DNA from: Zongyangia gallinarum | GTDB lineage: Bacteria; Bacillota; Clostridia; Oscillospirales; Ruminococcaceae | Direction: 5' to 3' | Assembly: GCA_904419315.1 (NCBI GenBank) | Contig: CAJFQY010000003.1 | Coordinates: 24,428-88,427 of the forward strand | Length of the DNA: 64,000 nucleotides | Part shown: positions 38,644 to 48,263 of the stretch, one piece after another | How positions within the stretch are numbered: the first letter of the stretch is position 1 | Layout: every line of letters begins with the position of its first letter | Notes under the pieces: generated by a model | What the model was told of the DNA's origin: nothing | What the model saw: only the letters and a program-made list of their open reading frames with translations | Database searches by the model: none | Program-made: the position numbers and the translations under genes

Positions 38644-41600
38644 CTATACCCGAATTTCCCCATCGAGATGAAAGGAATAGAGAATTTTTTCTTTGACAGG
38701 ATGCCCTAACGCCTTCTGCGCAATTTCTTCATACAGGGCCAGCTGGCCGGCGTATCGTGCCACAAGCTCCTCGGGCCCCTCGACCTGGTCGGTCTTGTAG
38801 TCCACAATGACCATCTCCTCCCCCTCAAAGAAGAGGCAGTCCATAACTCCCTGGATGGAAATGGGCTCCTCTCCCGGTTCCCCGCCGGCAATTTCAGCGG
38901 AGACTTCCCCCAAAAAGCGGTATTCCCGCAGAAGTCGGGGGGAAGCCAGCATCCGCTTGCCTATCCCGCTTTCAAAAAAGCTGCTCACCTTTTGGGGAGA
39001 TACCCACTGGGCCTCCTGTGGGGAGATAAACTGGCGCTCTACCAGCCGGGCAATTTCCTCCTCCGGGCTGCGGCTGGCTGCCTTAAAGTCGGCAAACTGC
39101 ATAAACTTGTGGATGGCGTTGCCCTTTTGGGCCGGGGTAAGCTCATCGTGGCGCAAAAAGGAGGGCCGGCGGAGGAACCGATGTCCCGGCCCCTCTTTGA
39201 CCACCTGGGAAACAGAGAGTTTCGTTGGAATGCGCACCGCCTTTTCATAGGGATAAGAAAAATCCATCTGGAGGAGAAGCTGTTTTGTCAGCTCCGAATC
39301 CTCCCGGCTTTCATAGGATATTTCTTTTCCCATACTCTGTTCCTCGTTTTCCGGCAGGACGACCTCTACCTTCCAGGGGCTTCCCCCATTCATATCCAAT
39401 GCTTTTCCGCTGGGGAGCCCCGCCAGCAATCTCAGTTTGTCCGCGTCCGGATGGCGCAGCGCTCCCATGAGGATCCACTCTCCATAGGAACCTGCTCCCA
39501 TAACAGCGCTAGGAGGGATGGAAACCTCTTCCCCCAGCAGAGCTCCCAACCTGCCCAGGCTCTTCTCCATATCCTTGAGACCCACCGACAGGATCAGCCG
39601 CTCCTTAGCCCTGGTCAGTGCCACATAAAGCACCCGCATCTCCTCAGAAAGCTGGGCCCGGAGGGTTTCCAGCTTCAGCGCCTCATGGGGAACGGTGGTA
39701 AACTGCTTCAGGGTAGCAAGATCCCGCCGGACACAGGAAAAGCCCAGACGGGGATGGGTCAGTGTCGCGCTTTTCAGATCGGACTTATTAAACTGGCGGG
39801 ATGTGTCCGCCAGGATAACCACGGGAAATTCCAGCCCTTTGGACTTATGGATGCTCATAATCCGTACCATATCCCCGCCCTCACCCAGATTTTGGGCTCC
39901 AGGCAGATCGTCTTCTTCCTCGATCATCCGATCCAATAGCCGCAGCAGCGCCCCCAGACCCTGATAGCCTCCCGCTTCATAACGGCGGCAGTAGTCCACA
40001 AACAAATGCAGGTTGTCCCGGCGCTGTCTGGGGCTTTCATAGGCCATCATTTTAGAGATAAGCCCCGTTTCATCGTATATTTTCTGTACCAGCCGGTAGA
40101 TGGGGTTGGCAATGCCAAAATCCCGCATCCGCTGGATAAGGGAAAGCGCTTTCCCGCACTGGGCATCCCCCGCCTGGGCCCCTTTGCACAAAGCTATATA
40201 AAAGGAAGATGCGCGGTCATAGAGCCGGATGCGGGCCAAATCGTCCGCGTCCATCATCAGAGCCGGGGAGAGAAGGGCGGCGGCCAGCGCCACATCGTTT
40301 TGAGGGTTGTCGATCACCCGCAGCAGGGAAAGGATGGTCTGAATTTCCTTGGACTGAAAAAATCCCCCGCTCAGGTCACATCCGGCGCCTATTCCGGCGC
40401 GGAGGAGGGCATCCCGGTAAACTTCCGCCCGGCCTTTGGGCGAACGCAGGAGGATGCAGAAATCCGACGCCCTGCAGGGGCGGATTTCTCCCCCTTCCTC
40501 CACCAAGACCTGCTCCCGCAGCATGGCTGCAATTTTCCCCGCGATATAAGCGGCTTCTGCTTCTACCCGCTCTTTGGCGTCAGCACAGGAAGAAAGATCC
40601 AGGGCCCACAGCTCGGTCTGCAACCCATCAGGGCTCTCAAAATGCGCGCTGGGCCAAAGGGCCTCCCCCTCATCGTAGACAATTTCTCCCGCCTGCTCGC
40701 TCATCAGCTGGGAAAAAAGGAAGTTGACGGCGTCGGTGACCCCCTTCCGGCTGCGGAAGTTGTTCTGGAGCAGAATTTTTGCCGGCCGCACCCCTTGGGT
40801 AATGTCGGCGTATTGGTTTTTCCTCTCCAGAAAAAGCTCTGGCATGGCCTGGCGGAATCGGTAGATACTCTGCTTAACATCCCCTACCATAAAGAGGTTC
40901 TGCTCTTCTTGGGAAAGGGCGCGGAAAATCATGTCCTGGATCTCGTTGGTGTCCTGATATTCATCCACCAGGATTTCATCGAAAGATTGGGAAAGCTCCC
41001 TTGCCGTATCGGTCTGTTGGTAACCGTTTTCTCCCCGTTCCATCAGCAGGCGCAGGGACATTTGCTCAATGTCGGAAAAGTCAATGAGCTTCTTTTGTAG
41101 CTTTGCCTGGGAAAAACGCCGGGCAAAATCCTTAACTAGGTCAAACAACAGCCGGATATGGGGCAGAAGAAAGGCAATATCCTCCTGATATTCGGCCTCA
41201 CTGGCGCAAAACTGATGGCTGAGCAAGGAGGCAATACTCTCTTTGACCATCTTCCGCCCGTTTTGCACCTGATCCTTGAAAGCCGTATTTTCATACTTTC
41301 TCAGCTGCCCCAATTTCATAAACTGAAAATGGGAAAGGGCGCTGACAGCAGCATCCCAGTCCCCGCCATCCAGCACCTGGGACAGGGCCTCTAACTGATA
41401 CAAATCATCCTGAAATGCGGGAAGATAGGCCTTTTCCATGGCCTCATCCCCCGCCATCTGGGCGATGGAATCCTTGGTGATCCGTTTCGCCCGCTCCACA
41501 GTATCCCCGGCGTAGGAAAGGATGATCCTGCCCCATATGCTTTCACCCGCTGACGGAGCGTTTTCATAATCCGCCAGCTTTTGATCCAGCCAGTCCTCAT

Positions 41601-42162
41601 AAAAGGGATGGGAGACCAAAAAGCCATAAAGTCGGTCGATAATCTCCTGCAAGCGGCTGTCATTTTTGGTGGAGGAAAAAAGCTCCACCAGGTCATAAAA
41701 AGCTTCTCCTCCGCTTTCATAAGCGCTTTCCATCAGCTGTTCCAACACATCCGCCCGGATGGTGGAAAGCTCATATTCATCCCCAATCCGAAAATCGGCA
41801 GGGAGATCCAGCCGCGTAAAGTTCTGCCGGATGAGCTCCAGGCAGAAGGCGTGAACCGTGCTGATGTGGGCTCCGGAGAGCAGGGTCTGCTGGCGAAGGA
41901 GCTGGGTGTTGCTGCTGTCTGCGCTGAGCAGTTCACTAAGCCTGGCCCCGATGCGGGCGCGCATCTGGGCCGCCGCCGCATTGGAGAAGGTGACCACCAG
42001 CAGCCGGTCCACATCCACCGGGTTCACCGGATCCGTAATTTTCCGGATGATCCGCTCCACCAGCACCGCTGTCTTCCCGCTGCCAGCAGCGGCGGAAACC
42101 AGCAAGGGTCCTCCCTGAGAAGAAATCGCCAGGTGCTGCATAGGTGTCCAATTGACTGCCAT
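38644..42162 (-). CDS. addA: AddA subunit of the ATP-dependent helicase-nuclease
   Basis: A 1172-residue UvrD-like helicase with a C-terminal RecB-type nuclease. Walker A SAAAGSGKTAVL is near residue 25, with LVDEYQDTNEIQD, GDVKQSIYRFRQA, MSIHKSKGLEFPVV and LYVALTRAKERL following. The nuclease motif VIVDYKTDQVE is near residue 1125. It resects double-strand breaks for recombination together with AddB, whose stop is 3 nt upstream. The addA ribosome site lies within the end of addB. Confidence 0.96.
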   Translation of the reverse strand: MAVNWTPMQHLAISSQGGPLLVSAAAGSGKTAVLVERIIRKITDPVNPVDVDRLLVVTFSNAAAAQMRARIGARLSELLSADSSNTQLLRQQTLLSGAHISTVHAFCLELIRQNFTRLDLPADFRIGDEYELSTIRADVLEQLMESAYESGGEAFYDLVELFSSTKNDSRLQEIIDRLYGFLVSHPFYEDWLDQKLADYENAPSAGESIWGRIILSYAGDTVERAKRITKDSIAQMAGDEAMEKAYLPAFQDDLYQLEALSQVLDGGDWDAAVSALSHFQFMKLGQLRKYENTAFKDQVQNGRKMVKESIASLLSHQFCASEAEYQEDIAFLLPHIRLLFDLVKDFARRFSQAKLQKKLIDFSDIEQMSLRLLMERGENGYQQTDTARELSQSFDEILVDEYQDTNEIQDMIFRALSQEEQNLFMVGDVKQSIYRFRQAMPELFLERKNQYADITQGVRPAKILLQNNFRSRKGVTDAVNFLFSQLMSEQAGEIVYDEGEALWPSAHFESPDGLQTELWALDLSSCADAKERVEAEAAYIAGKIAAMLREQVLVEEGGEIRPCRASDFCILLRSPKGRAEVYRDALLRAGIGAGCDLSGGFFQSKEIQTILSLLRVIDNPQNDVALAAALLSPALMMDADDLARIRLYDRASSFYIALCKGAQAGDAQCGKALSLIQRMRDFGIANPIYRLVQKIYDETGLISKMMAYESPRQRRDNLHLFVDYCRRYEAGGYQGLGALLRLLDRMIEEEDDLPGAQNLGEGGDMVRIMSIHKSKGLEFPVVILADTSRQFNKSDLKSATLTHPRLGFSCVRRDLATLKQFTTVPHEALKLETLRAQLSEEMRVLYVALTRAKERLILSVGLKDMEKSLGRLGALLGEEVSIPPSAVMGAGSYGEWILMGALRHPDADKLRLLAGLPSGKALDMNGGSPWKVEVVLPENEEQSMGKEISYESREDSELTKQLLLQMDFSYPYEKAVRIPTKLSVSQVVKEGPGHRFLRRPSFLRHDELTPAQKGNAIHKFMQFADFKAASRSPEEEIARLVERQFISPQEAQWVSPQKVSSFFESGIGKRMLASPRLLREYRFLGEVSAEIAGGEPGEEPISIQGVMDCLFFEGEEMVIVDYKTDQVEGPEELVARYAGQLALYEEIAQKALGHPVKEKILYSFHLDGEIRV

Positions 42163-42165
42163 GGC

Positions 42166-45100
42166 CTATTCCTCCTCTCCGTATCGTTCATCCAGCTGGG
42201 CATAGAACGTTTCTTTATCCAAGGTGGGGAGAAGATGGGCTCCGTCTCCCCCTTCATGTTTGCATACCGCCTGAAAGTCACACCAGTGACAGGCAGGGAT
42301 TCCTCCCTGTTCCACCGGATCGGCGCCAATCCTCCCCTGGCATAAGGCGTCTGCCATGCGGATGATCTCATCGTTGACATGGCGGCTGAGCTTGCCAAAT
42401 CGGGCCAGGGTGGCCAGGGAGGACAGCTTGTCAAAGGTGCCGTCCTTTTTCTTTTTCGCCGGGATGAATACCCCCCGAATCTCTGGCTCCATGGCCTCCA
42501 CCACCTCTTCATCCTCCAGAAGAAGGCCGTTCATCTTCAAAGTCTTGGCGTGTTCCTGCTCCATCTGCTCCGGGGTGGCATGGCGGTCGGCGGTGATGAT
42601 CTCACTTTTGGCCGGCATATAGAGAACCCCGGCAGGATAACAGTCTTTATATTTCCCCGCGCCGTTTTCCCAAAGGGAAAACAGATAGATCAGCATCTGC
42701 ATATTCAGCCCATAGGCAATATCAGAAAGGGAAAACTGCTTGACGCCGGATTTATAGTCCACCACCCGGACATATTTTTTCCCCCGGACCACCGCCATGT
42801 CCACCCGGTCTATGATCCCCTCCACCAGGATATGCTCCCCGGTTGTAGAGACAAGCTCCACCGGCTTGTTTTCTCCGTATTCCCGGATAGGCAGTTCAAA
42901 ATCCACCGGTTCAAACTGGCTTTGGGCAAACTCCCGGGCCAGCTGGGAAAGCAGCCGGGTCAGGGTATCGGTCAGCCGGGAAAAAAGATACCTCATTCTT
43001 TTGGGAATTTCTCCCTCCCCGAATACCGTCTCTAGGTATTGGGCCAGCAATTGCTGGCACTCCTCCCGGAGGGCGGCACGGGTCAACTGATGCAGTCCTC
43101 TGGCCCCATGGCGGGACACCATCTGCTCCAGCACAAAATGGATAACGCTGCCCGACTGAATCGGGGAAAATTCCGCCTTTTTCCGGGGCCGGAGCCCCAG
43201 CATGTCCTGGCAGAAATACTGAAAGGGACAGTGGTAATACCGGTCCAGCCGGGAGGGGCTCAGTTTAAGCCTTTTCCCCAGCAAAGCCCTGGCGTTTGCT
43301 TCCTCCCGAAGTGCGTAGGGCTTATTCTGCGCTAGGAAAAAGAGGTTTTCTACCATCTCTTTTTGCGTCCTAGCTGCCGCCTTGGCCAGGGATATCGTCT
43401 CAGGCAGATCTTCCCGCAGGTGTTCTGCCAACATATCCATGGCCGAACGCTGATTCTCTACAAAATAAGACGCTGGCAGCCGATCTATATGCAAAGGGGC
43501 AAGCCCTTCCACCATGGTGCAAATCTGCTGAACAAAGGGGGCTGGGAACAAGGGTTTGCCCTCCACATCCATGGTGGGGTAGGAAATGACCAACTTTCGG
43601 GAGGGCGATGTCACCGCCATATAAATATAGGTAAACTCCTTGTAAAAGCGGTCCTCCAAGGTCTCAAAAACCTGCTCCCCCAGCCGGTTGATAAGCAGGC
43701 GCTCCGGCTGGGAAATCAAGCTCTGAGGCGGCGCGCTCAGGGGAAACATCCCCTCATTTGCCCCTAAAATCAAGGTCACCTTTGGGCCGCTGGGGCGGAT
43801 GCGGTCGGCCGCACCAATGGTCACCTGATCCAGGGTCTGAGGGATATGTCCCAGATCGCTCCCGGCAATGGAAAGGCTGAGCATCTCTCCCAGCCGGGCA
43901 AGGCTTAGCTGCTTTCCCCCCAGTACGGCGGAAAACTGCTCTAGGATGCCCATCAGCACCTCCCAGCAGGCATACAGCTCATCCGCTCTGTTTTTCTCTC
44001 CCGCCCTCTCATAGGATTTTGCCAGCATTTCCACCCTGCCCGGTATCCCTGTTTCCTCTAGATAGGCAAAGATGGCCCGGGCAAAAGCCTCTCCATCCAG
44101 GCTGCCGCGGGTTTTTTCCCGAAAAGCGGACAGAGGGCCCACAATGGTCTTTCTCAACTCCTCCAGAGCGACAAGCTTCTCCCCATCCTCTTCCGTCATC
44201 CTGGTCTGCATGCCGGAAGGATTTCGCTTCCATTCCTGAAGCCAGCCGTTTCGGTCAATGTTCCAGGTATAGCAGTAGCCTTCCAGGTCATAGATACTGT
44301 CAGAATTCACCTCCAAAAGGTAGCTTTTGAGATGCCGCATGACATCCCCAGTGGAAAAATTCCCTCGGGCTATGTCCACCAGGGAGGTAACCAGGTTCAT
44401 CAGCGGCATATACTGCACCTGAATCCGCTGATCCATAAAATAGGGGATGTCGTAGCGGGCAAACACATCTTCCAGGGAAGCCTGATAGTCCTCCAGGCTC
44501 CTGGCGATGACAACAATATCCCGATAGCGCAGCCCTTTCTCCCGGACAAGCTTGCGGATGGTAGCCGCTGCAAAGCGCACCTCCTCATACCGGCTTCCCG
44601 CCTGCGCCACCAGGACAGAACCGTCATTTTGACCGGTCCTCTCCCCGGGGACATAGGCGCACTGGGCCGCTACATGGCCAAGGGTTGCCTTTTCATAACG
44701 ATAAACTTCCGTCAGCAGAACCGGCGGCGCTACTGTACAACCGCTTTCCTTGGCCATCCTCATCAACCGGCGGGCGGTGTCCCGACAGACATCAAAGGCC
44801 CTGGCCCCTGTACCGGTAAGTGAATCGCAGCAAAGGGAAACAGAAACCTCCTCCGCCTTTTGCAGCGCGCACTGAATGAGGGCAAGTTCTGCCTTTGGAA
44901 AGGAAAAAAAGGCGTCTAGGATAACCACAGAGTCTAAAAAGAAATCTGTATCTTGTACCAAGGAAAGGGCCCGCATTAAATCATCCCTGGGGTCATGGCG
45001 TCCCCGTTCCAGCATTGCCTCGTAGGCACTGTAGATGAGCGACAGGTCGGAAAGCTTTTCCCCAACGGGGCTTCCCTCCAGACTTTGAGACAGTTCTTCC

Positions 45101-45504
45101 ACCTCTTCAGGACCCAGCGAGGAGTTTTTAAACTCGTCAAGCATGGAAAGGGCTTTGGAGGCAAAGGCGGTGTTCCCCGCCTGCCGCTCATAGACAGACA
45201 GGTGATCCCTCACCTGATCCAACGCCACGCTCATGAGCATCGTCCTGCCGCTGTCATCCAGGCTTTCCCCTGAAAGCCCGCCATACTCTCGGAAAATGAG
45301 ATTGCAAAGCCGGGAAAAACTGACCGCTTCGATCTTTTCGCCGCCTTGCGCCAGAAAAGCGGTGACCGCTTTTTCCGTTTCAAACGAATATTGTTCCGGG
45401 ACAATAAAAAAGACCCGCTTTCCCTGTTGGGATGCTTCCTCTGCCTTTCGGAGCAGATAGGTGGTTTTCCCTGTGCCCGAAACCCCCAGCAGCAATCTCA
45501 GCAT
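42166..45504 (-). CDS. addB: AddB subunit of the ATP-dependent helicase-nuclease
   Basis: A 1112-residue AddB. A Walker A LLGVSGTGKTTYL opens it, an inactivated helicase core follows, and a C-terminal RecB nuclease domain has VRVVDYKSGVKQ. The four cysteines that hold the [4Fe-4S] cluster are seen as CPFQYFCQD (one group) and CHWCDFQAVC (the other three). With AddA it recognises Chi and generates 3' overhangs. It begins a two-gene operon. Confidence 0.95.
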   Translation of the reverse strand: MLRLLLGVSGTGKTTYLLRKAEEASQQGKRVFFIVPEQYSFETEKAVTAFLAQGGEKIEAVSFSRLCNLIFREYGGLSGESLDDSGRTMLMSVALDQVRDHLSVYERQAGNTAFASKALSMLDEFKNSSLGPEEVEELSQSLEGSPVGEKLSDLSLIYSAYEAMLERGRHDPRDDLMRALSLVQDTDFFLDSVVILDAFFSFPKAELALIQCALQKAEEVSVSLCCDSLTGTGARAFDVCRDTARRLMRMAKESGCTVAPPVLLTEVYRYEKATLGHVAAQCAYVPGERTGQNDGSVLVAQAGSRYEEVRFAAATIRKLVREKGLRYRDIVVIARSLEDYQASLEDVFARYDIPYFMDQRIQVQYMPLMNLVTSLVDIARGNFSTGDVMRHLKSYLLEVNSDSIYDLEGYCYTWNIDRNGWLQEWKRNPSGMQTRMTEEDGEKLVALEELRKTIVGPLSAFREKTRGSLDGEAFARAIFAYLEETGIPGRVEMLAKSYERAGEKNRADELYACWEVLMGILEQFSAVLGGKQLSLARLGEMLSLSIAGSDLGHIPQTLDQVTIGAADRIRPSGPKVTLILGANEGMFPLSAPPQSLISQPERLLINRLGEQVFETLEDRFYKEFTYIYMAVTSPSRKLVISYPTMDVEGKPLFPAPFVQQICTMVEGLAPLHIDRLPASYFVENQRSAMDMLAEHLREDLPETISLAKAAARTQKEMVENLFFLAQNKPYALREEANARALLGKRLKLSPSRLDRYYHCPFQYFCQDMLGLRPRKKAEFSPIQSGSVIHFVLEQMVSRHGARGLHQLTRAALREECQQLLAQYLETVFGEGEIPKRMRYLFSRLTDTLTRLLSQLAREFAQSQFEPVDFELPIREYGENKPVELVSTTGEHILVEGIIDRVDMAVVRGKKYVRVVDYKSGVKQFSLSDIAYGLNMQMLIYLFSLWENGAGKYKDCYPAGVLYMPAKSEIITADRHATPEQMEQEHAKTLKMNGLLLEDEEVVEAMEPEIRGVFIPAKKKKDGTFDKLSSLATLARFGKLSRHVNDEIIRMADALCQGRIGADPVEQGGIPACHWCDFQAVCKHEGGDGAHLLPTLDKETFYAQLDERYGEEE

Positions 45505-45578
45505 GGCCCTTCCTCCTTTCCAGTTGTTTGTATTTTATCACATCCGCCGGATAAAGAAAAGCGGACTCCCAAGCGCCA

Positions 45579-45613
45579 AAAAATCCCCTCTGCACATAGC
45601 AGAGGGGATTTTT
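45579..45613 (-). terminator. Terminator of the oxidoreductase operon
   Basis: A 15-bp stem AAAAATCCCCTCTGC and its complement with a short loop, 16 nt past the gamma subunit stop on the minus strand; T/A tracts on both sides. Confidence 0.88.
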
Positions 45614-45629
45614 ATCAGAGAGAGTTCTA

Positions 45630-46163
45630 TTATGCTTCCATGCCTGCCTTGATGGCCCGCATATTGGGCTCCAGCAGGTGCTGTTTTCTCGGAGGGACGC
45701 ATTTGGCGATTGCTTTTTCCACCGCCTCTAAAGAGGCAAAACCAGTCTCCTTGAGCAGTTTGCCCAAGAGGATGATGTTGGCCAGTCCCTGCAACTGCAG
45801 GTCATTGGCCATCTGGGTGGCCGGCACATAAAATGCCTTGATGTCCTGCCGCTCGGTTTTCTTGTCCACCAGGGTGCTGTCGATAACAGCAACGCCGCCG
45901 GGGACAACGGCATCGATAAATTTATCATAGGACTGGATGTTCATCGCAATCAGCGCATCAGGTGTGAGCACCAGCGGAGAGCCAATGGGCTCGTCAGAAA
46001 TGCAGACACTGCAGTTAGCAGTACCGCCGCGCATCTCCGGTCCGTAAGAGGGCAGCCAGGATACTTCCTTCTCTTCCATCAAACCGCTATAAGCGCAGAC
46101 CTTTCCCGCGAACAGAATACCCTGTCCGCCGAAGCCTGCAAAAACCATATTGATTCCTGCCAT
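45630..46163 (-). CDS. 2-oxoacid:ferredoxin oxidoreductase, gamma subunit
   Basis: A 177-residue protein of the POR gamma family, with GFGGQGILFAGK at the start and PSYGPEMRGGTANC, typical of the KOR/VOR branch. In these enzymes it helps bind CoA and completes the catalytic core. It overlaps the beta subunit gene by one nt. It is the last gene of a four-subunit operon. Confidence 0.92.
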   Translation of the reverse strand: MAGINMVFAGFGGQGILFAGKVCAYSGLMEEKEVSWLPSYGPEMRGGTANCSVCISDEPIGSPLVLTPDALIAMNIQSYDKFIDAVVPGGVAVIDSTLVDKKTERQDIKAFYVPATQMANDLQLQGLANIILLGKLLKETGFASLEAVEKAIAKCVPPRKQHLLEPNMRAIKAGMEA

Positions 46164-46915
46164 TATTTCTTTACCCCCTCTTCCACGTCTTTATAGACGC
46201 CCAGCGGATAATAGGGCATCATATTGTCACGCAGCCACTGCAGGGCCTCGGTGGGGGTCATTCCCCAGTTGGTCGGGCAGGTGGAAAGCACCTCTACAAT
46301 CGAGAATCCCTTGTTATCCAGCTGATTCTGGAATGCTTTTTTAATGGCCTTTTTCGCCTCGTTGATGTGGGGAACCGTATCCACGGCCACACGCTGTGCC
46401 AGCGCTACGCCGGACAGGGTGGAGAGCATCTCGCACACCCGCACCGGATAACCGGCAGTGTTGGTATCACGGCCATAAGGGGTGGTCTGGGTTACCTGAC
46501 CGGGCAGGGTGGTGGGAGCCATCTGGCCGCCGGTCATGCCATAAATGGCGTTGTTGACAAAGATGATGGTGATATTCTCACCACGGGTTGCGGAGTGGAC
46601 AGTTTCCGCAGTACCGATGGCCGCCAGGTCACCATCGCCCTGATAGGTGAAGATGACGTTGTCAGGCAGTGCGCGCTTGAGGCCGGTGGCCACAGCGGGA
46701 GCACGTCCATGGGCCGCTTCTACCATATCGCAGTTAAAATAATCGTACGCCATAACAGAGCAGCCGACCGGGCATACGCCTACGGTCTTTCCTTCCACAC
46801 CCAGCTCGTCAATGACCTCCGCCACCAGACGGTGGATAATGCCGTGGGTACATCCAGGGCAGTAATGGAAGGTGGTATCCGCAAGGGCATGGGGTTTTTC
46901 AAAAACAACAGCCAT
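46163..46915 (-). CDS. 2-oxoacid:ferredoxin oxidoreductase, beta (TPP) subunit
   Basis: A 250-residue TPP-binding subunit. YCPGCTHGIIHRL and the TPP motif GDGDLAAIGTAETVHS followed by NNAIYGMTGGQ are visible. It decarboxylates the oxoacid and passes electrons to ferredoxin. It is tightly coupled on both sides (1-nt overlaps). The family branch is the one usually annotated as 2-oxoglutarate or 2-oxoisovalerate oxidoreductase. Confidence 0.93.
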   Translation of the reverse strand: MAVVFEKPHALADTTFHYCPGCTHGIIHRLVAEVIDELGVEGKTVGVCPVGCSVMAYDYFNCDMVEAAHGRAPAVATGLKRALPDNVIFTYQGDGDLAAIGTAETVHSATRGENITIIFVNNAIYGMTGGQMAPTTLPGQVTQTTPYGRDTNTAGYPVRVCEMLSTLSGVALAQRVAVDTVPHINEAKKAIKKAFQNQLDNKGFSIVEVLSTCPTNWGMTPTEALQWLRDNMMPYYPLGVYKDVEEGVKK

Positions 46916-47976
46916 TATTTTGCACCCCCTGAAATTTCTTCAATTTTTGCCAGGACCTCTGCCGGCGACGGGATGATACCGCCGGTCCGTCCAAAGAAGT
47001 GGACCGGATGCTCACCATTGACAGCCAGGCGGACATCGTCCACCATCTGGCCCATGCTCATCTCCACTGCCAAAAATGCTTTCGCACTCTTGCAGGCAGC
47101 CTGGATATTCTTCACCGGGAAGGGCCACAGGGTAATGGGTCGGATGAGTCCTGCTTTAATGCCTTCAGCACGGGCGGAGTTGACCGCGCTTCTGGCAATA
47201 CGGGAAGAAGCGCCATAAGCAACCAGGACAATGTCTGCGTCCTCGGTGAGATATTCCTCAGCCTTGGCTTCCTTCTCCTGAATGATTGCGTATCTTTCAA
47301 AGCGCTCTCTGATCTTGTCCTCCAGCTGCTGGGGCTGCAAGAACAGGGAATTGACGATATTGTGTTTTCTCTCGCCCTTATGGCCATTGGTCGCCCAGGG
47401 CTTTTCCACTGTATGGGCCTTCAGTTCCGGGAATTCCACCGGCTCCATCATCTGGCCCAGCATGCCATCCGCCAGGATCATCGCCGGCATGCGGTATTCG
47501 TCTGCCTTGTCAAAGGCCTCGAACACGATGTTCACCATCTCCTGAACGGTGGAGGGGGCAAAAACAATAGCGTGGAGGTCGCCGTGACCAGGAGCTCTGG
47601 TGGCCTGCCAATAATCCGCCTGGGAGGGCTGGATGCCGCCCAGACCCGGGCCGCCTCTCTGCACGTTGACAATGACGCAGGGCAGGTCGGAGCCCGCTAT
47701 GTAGGAAATGCCTTCGCATTTCAGGGAGATGCCGGGGGAAGAAGAGCTGGTCATCGCCCGAACGCCGGCGCTGGCAGCGCCCAGCACCATGTTGATGGCA
47801 GCAATTTCACTTTCTGCCTGAAGGAAGGTGCCGCCTACCTTGGGCATCATTTTGGACAGATACGCAGAAAGCTCTGTCTGGGGGGTGATGGGGTAACCGA
47901 AGAAGTGACGACATCCGGCGCGCATTGCCGCTTCGCCCAGTGCTTCGTTGCCCTTCATGAGTACTCTTTCAGCCAA
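46915..47976 (-). CDS. vorB: 2-oxoacid:ferredoxin oxidoreductase, alpha subunit (VorB type)
   Basis: A 353-residue alpha subunit. The opening VLMKGNEALGEAAMRAGC and GYPITPQTELSAYL followed by QAESEIAAINMVLGA match VorB-type proteins annotated as 3-methyl-2-oxobutanoate oxidoreductase. The enzyme should convert a 2-oxoacid, probably a branched one, to acyl-CoA plus CO2 and reduced ferredoxin, or run in reverse for amino acid synthesis. Substrate specificity cannot be settled from sequence. Confidence 0.92.
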   Translation of the reverse strand: MAERVLMKGNEALGEAAMRAGCRHFFGYPITPQTELSAYLSKMMPKVGGTFLQAESEIAAINMVLGAASAGVRAMTSSSSPGISLKCEGISYIAGSDLPCVIVNVQRGGPGLGGIQPSQADYWQATRAPGHGDLHAIVFAPSTVQEMVNIVFEAFDKADEYRMPAMILADGMLGQMMEPVEFPELKAHTVEKPWATNGHKGERKHNIVNSLFLQPQQLEDKIRERFERYAIIQEKEAKAEEYLTEDADIVLVAYGASSRIARSAVNSARAEGIKAGLIRPITLWPFPVKNIQAACKSAKAFLAVEMSMGQMVDDVRLAVNGEHPVHFFGRTGGIIPSPAEVLAKIEEISGGAK

Positions 47977-47985
47977 TGTTGTTCC

Positions 47986-48192
47986 CTACCTTTCCACAAC
48001 GATGGCAACATCCGGACACATGGTCGCGCACATTGCACATCCAATACATTTTTCAAAGTCAATGCACTCTGCCGGGTGATAACCCTTGGCATTGAGCCTG
48101 TCCTTGGATAGGACAATGATTTTTTTGGGGCAGGCTGTGGCACATAGCCCGCAGCCCTTACATTTGTTTTCGTTGACGGTAATCTTTGCCAT
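47986..48192 (-). CDS. 4Fe-4S ferredoxin subunit of the oxidoreductase
   Basis: A 68-residue 2[4Fe-4S] protein. The two cluster motifs are CKGCGLCATACP and CIGCAMCATMCP. It lies 9 nt upstream of the alpha subunit and is the delta subunit that relays electrons out of the TPP enzyme. A 10-bp hairpin without a T tail lies before it (48239-48252). Confidence 0.93.
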   Translation of the reverse strand: MAKITVNENKCKGCGLCATACPKKIIVLSKDRLNAKGYHPAECIDFEKCIGCAMCATMCPDVAIVVER

Positions 48193-48263
48193 GCTTTGCT
48201 CACATTCCTCTCTATCTAAGACCTAATGATATATGTAAGCGGTTCAAACCGCCTGATTTTCTG

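Noticed and set aside
48239..48252. Terminator between the P-loop ATPase and the ferredoxin gene
   Set aside because: The perfect hairpin GCGGTT/AACCGC has no T run after it.
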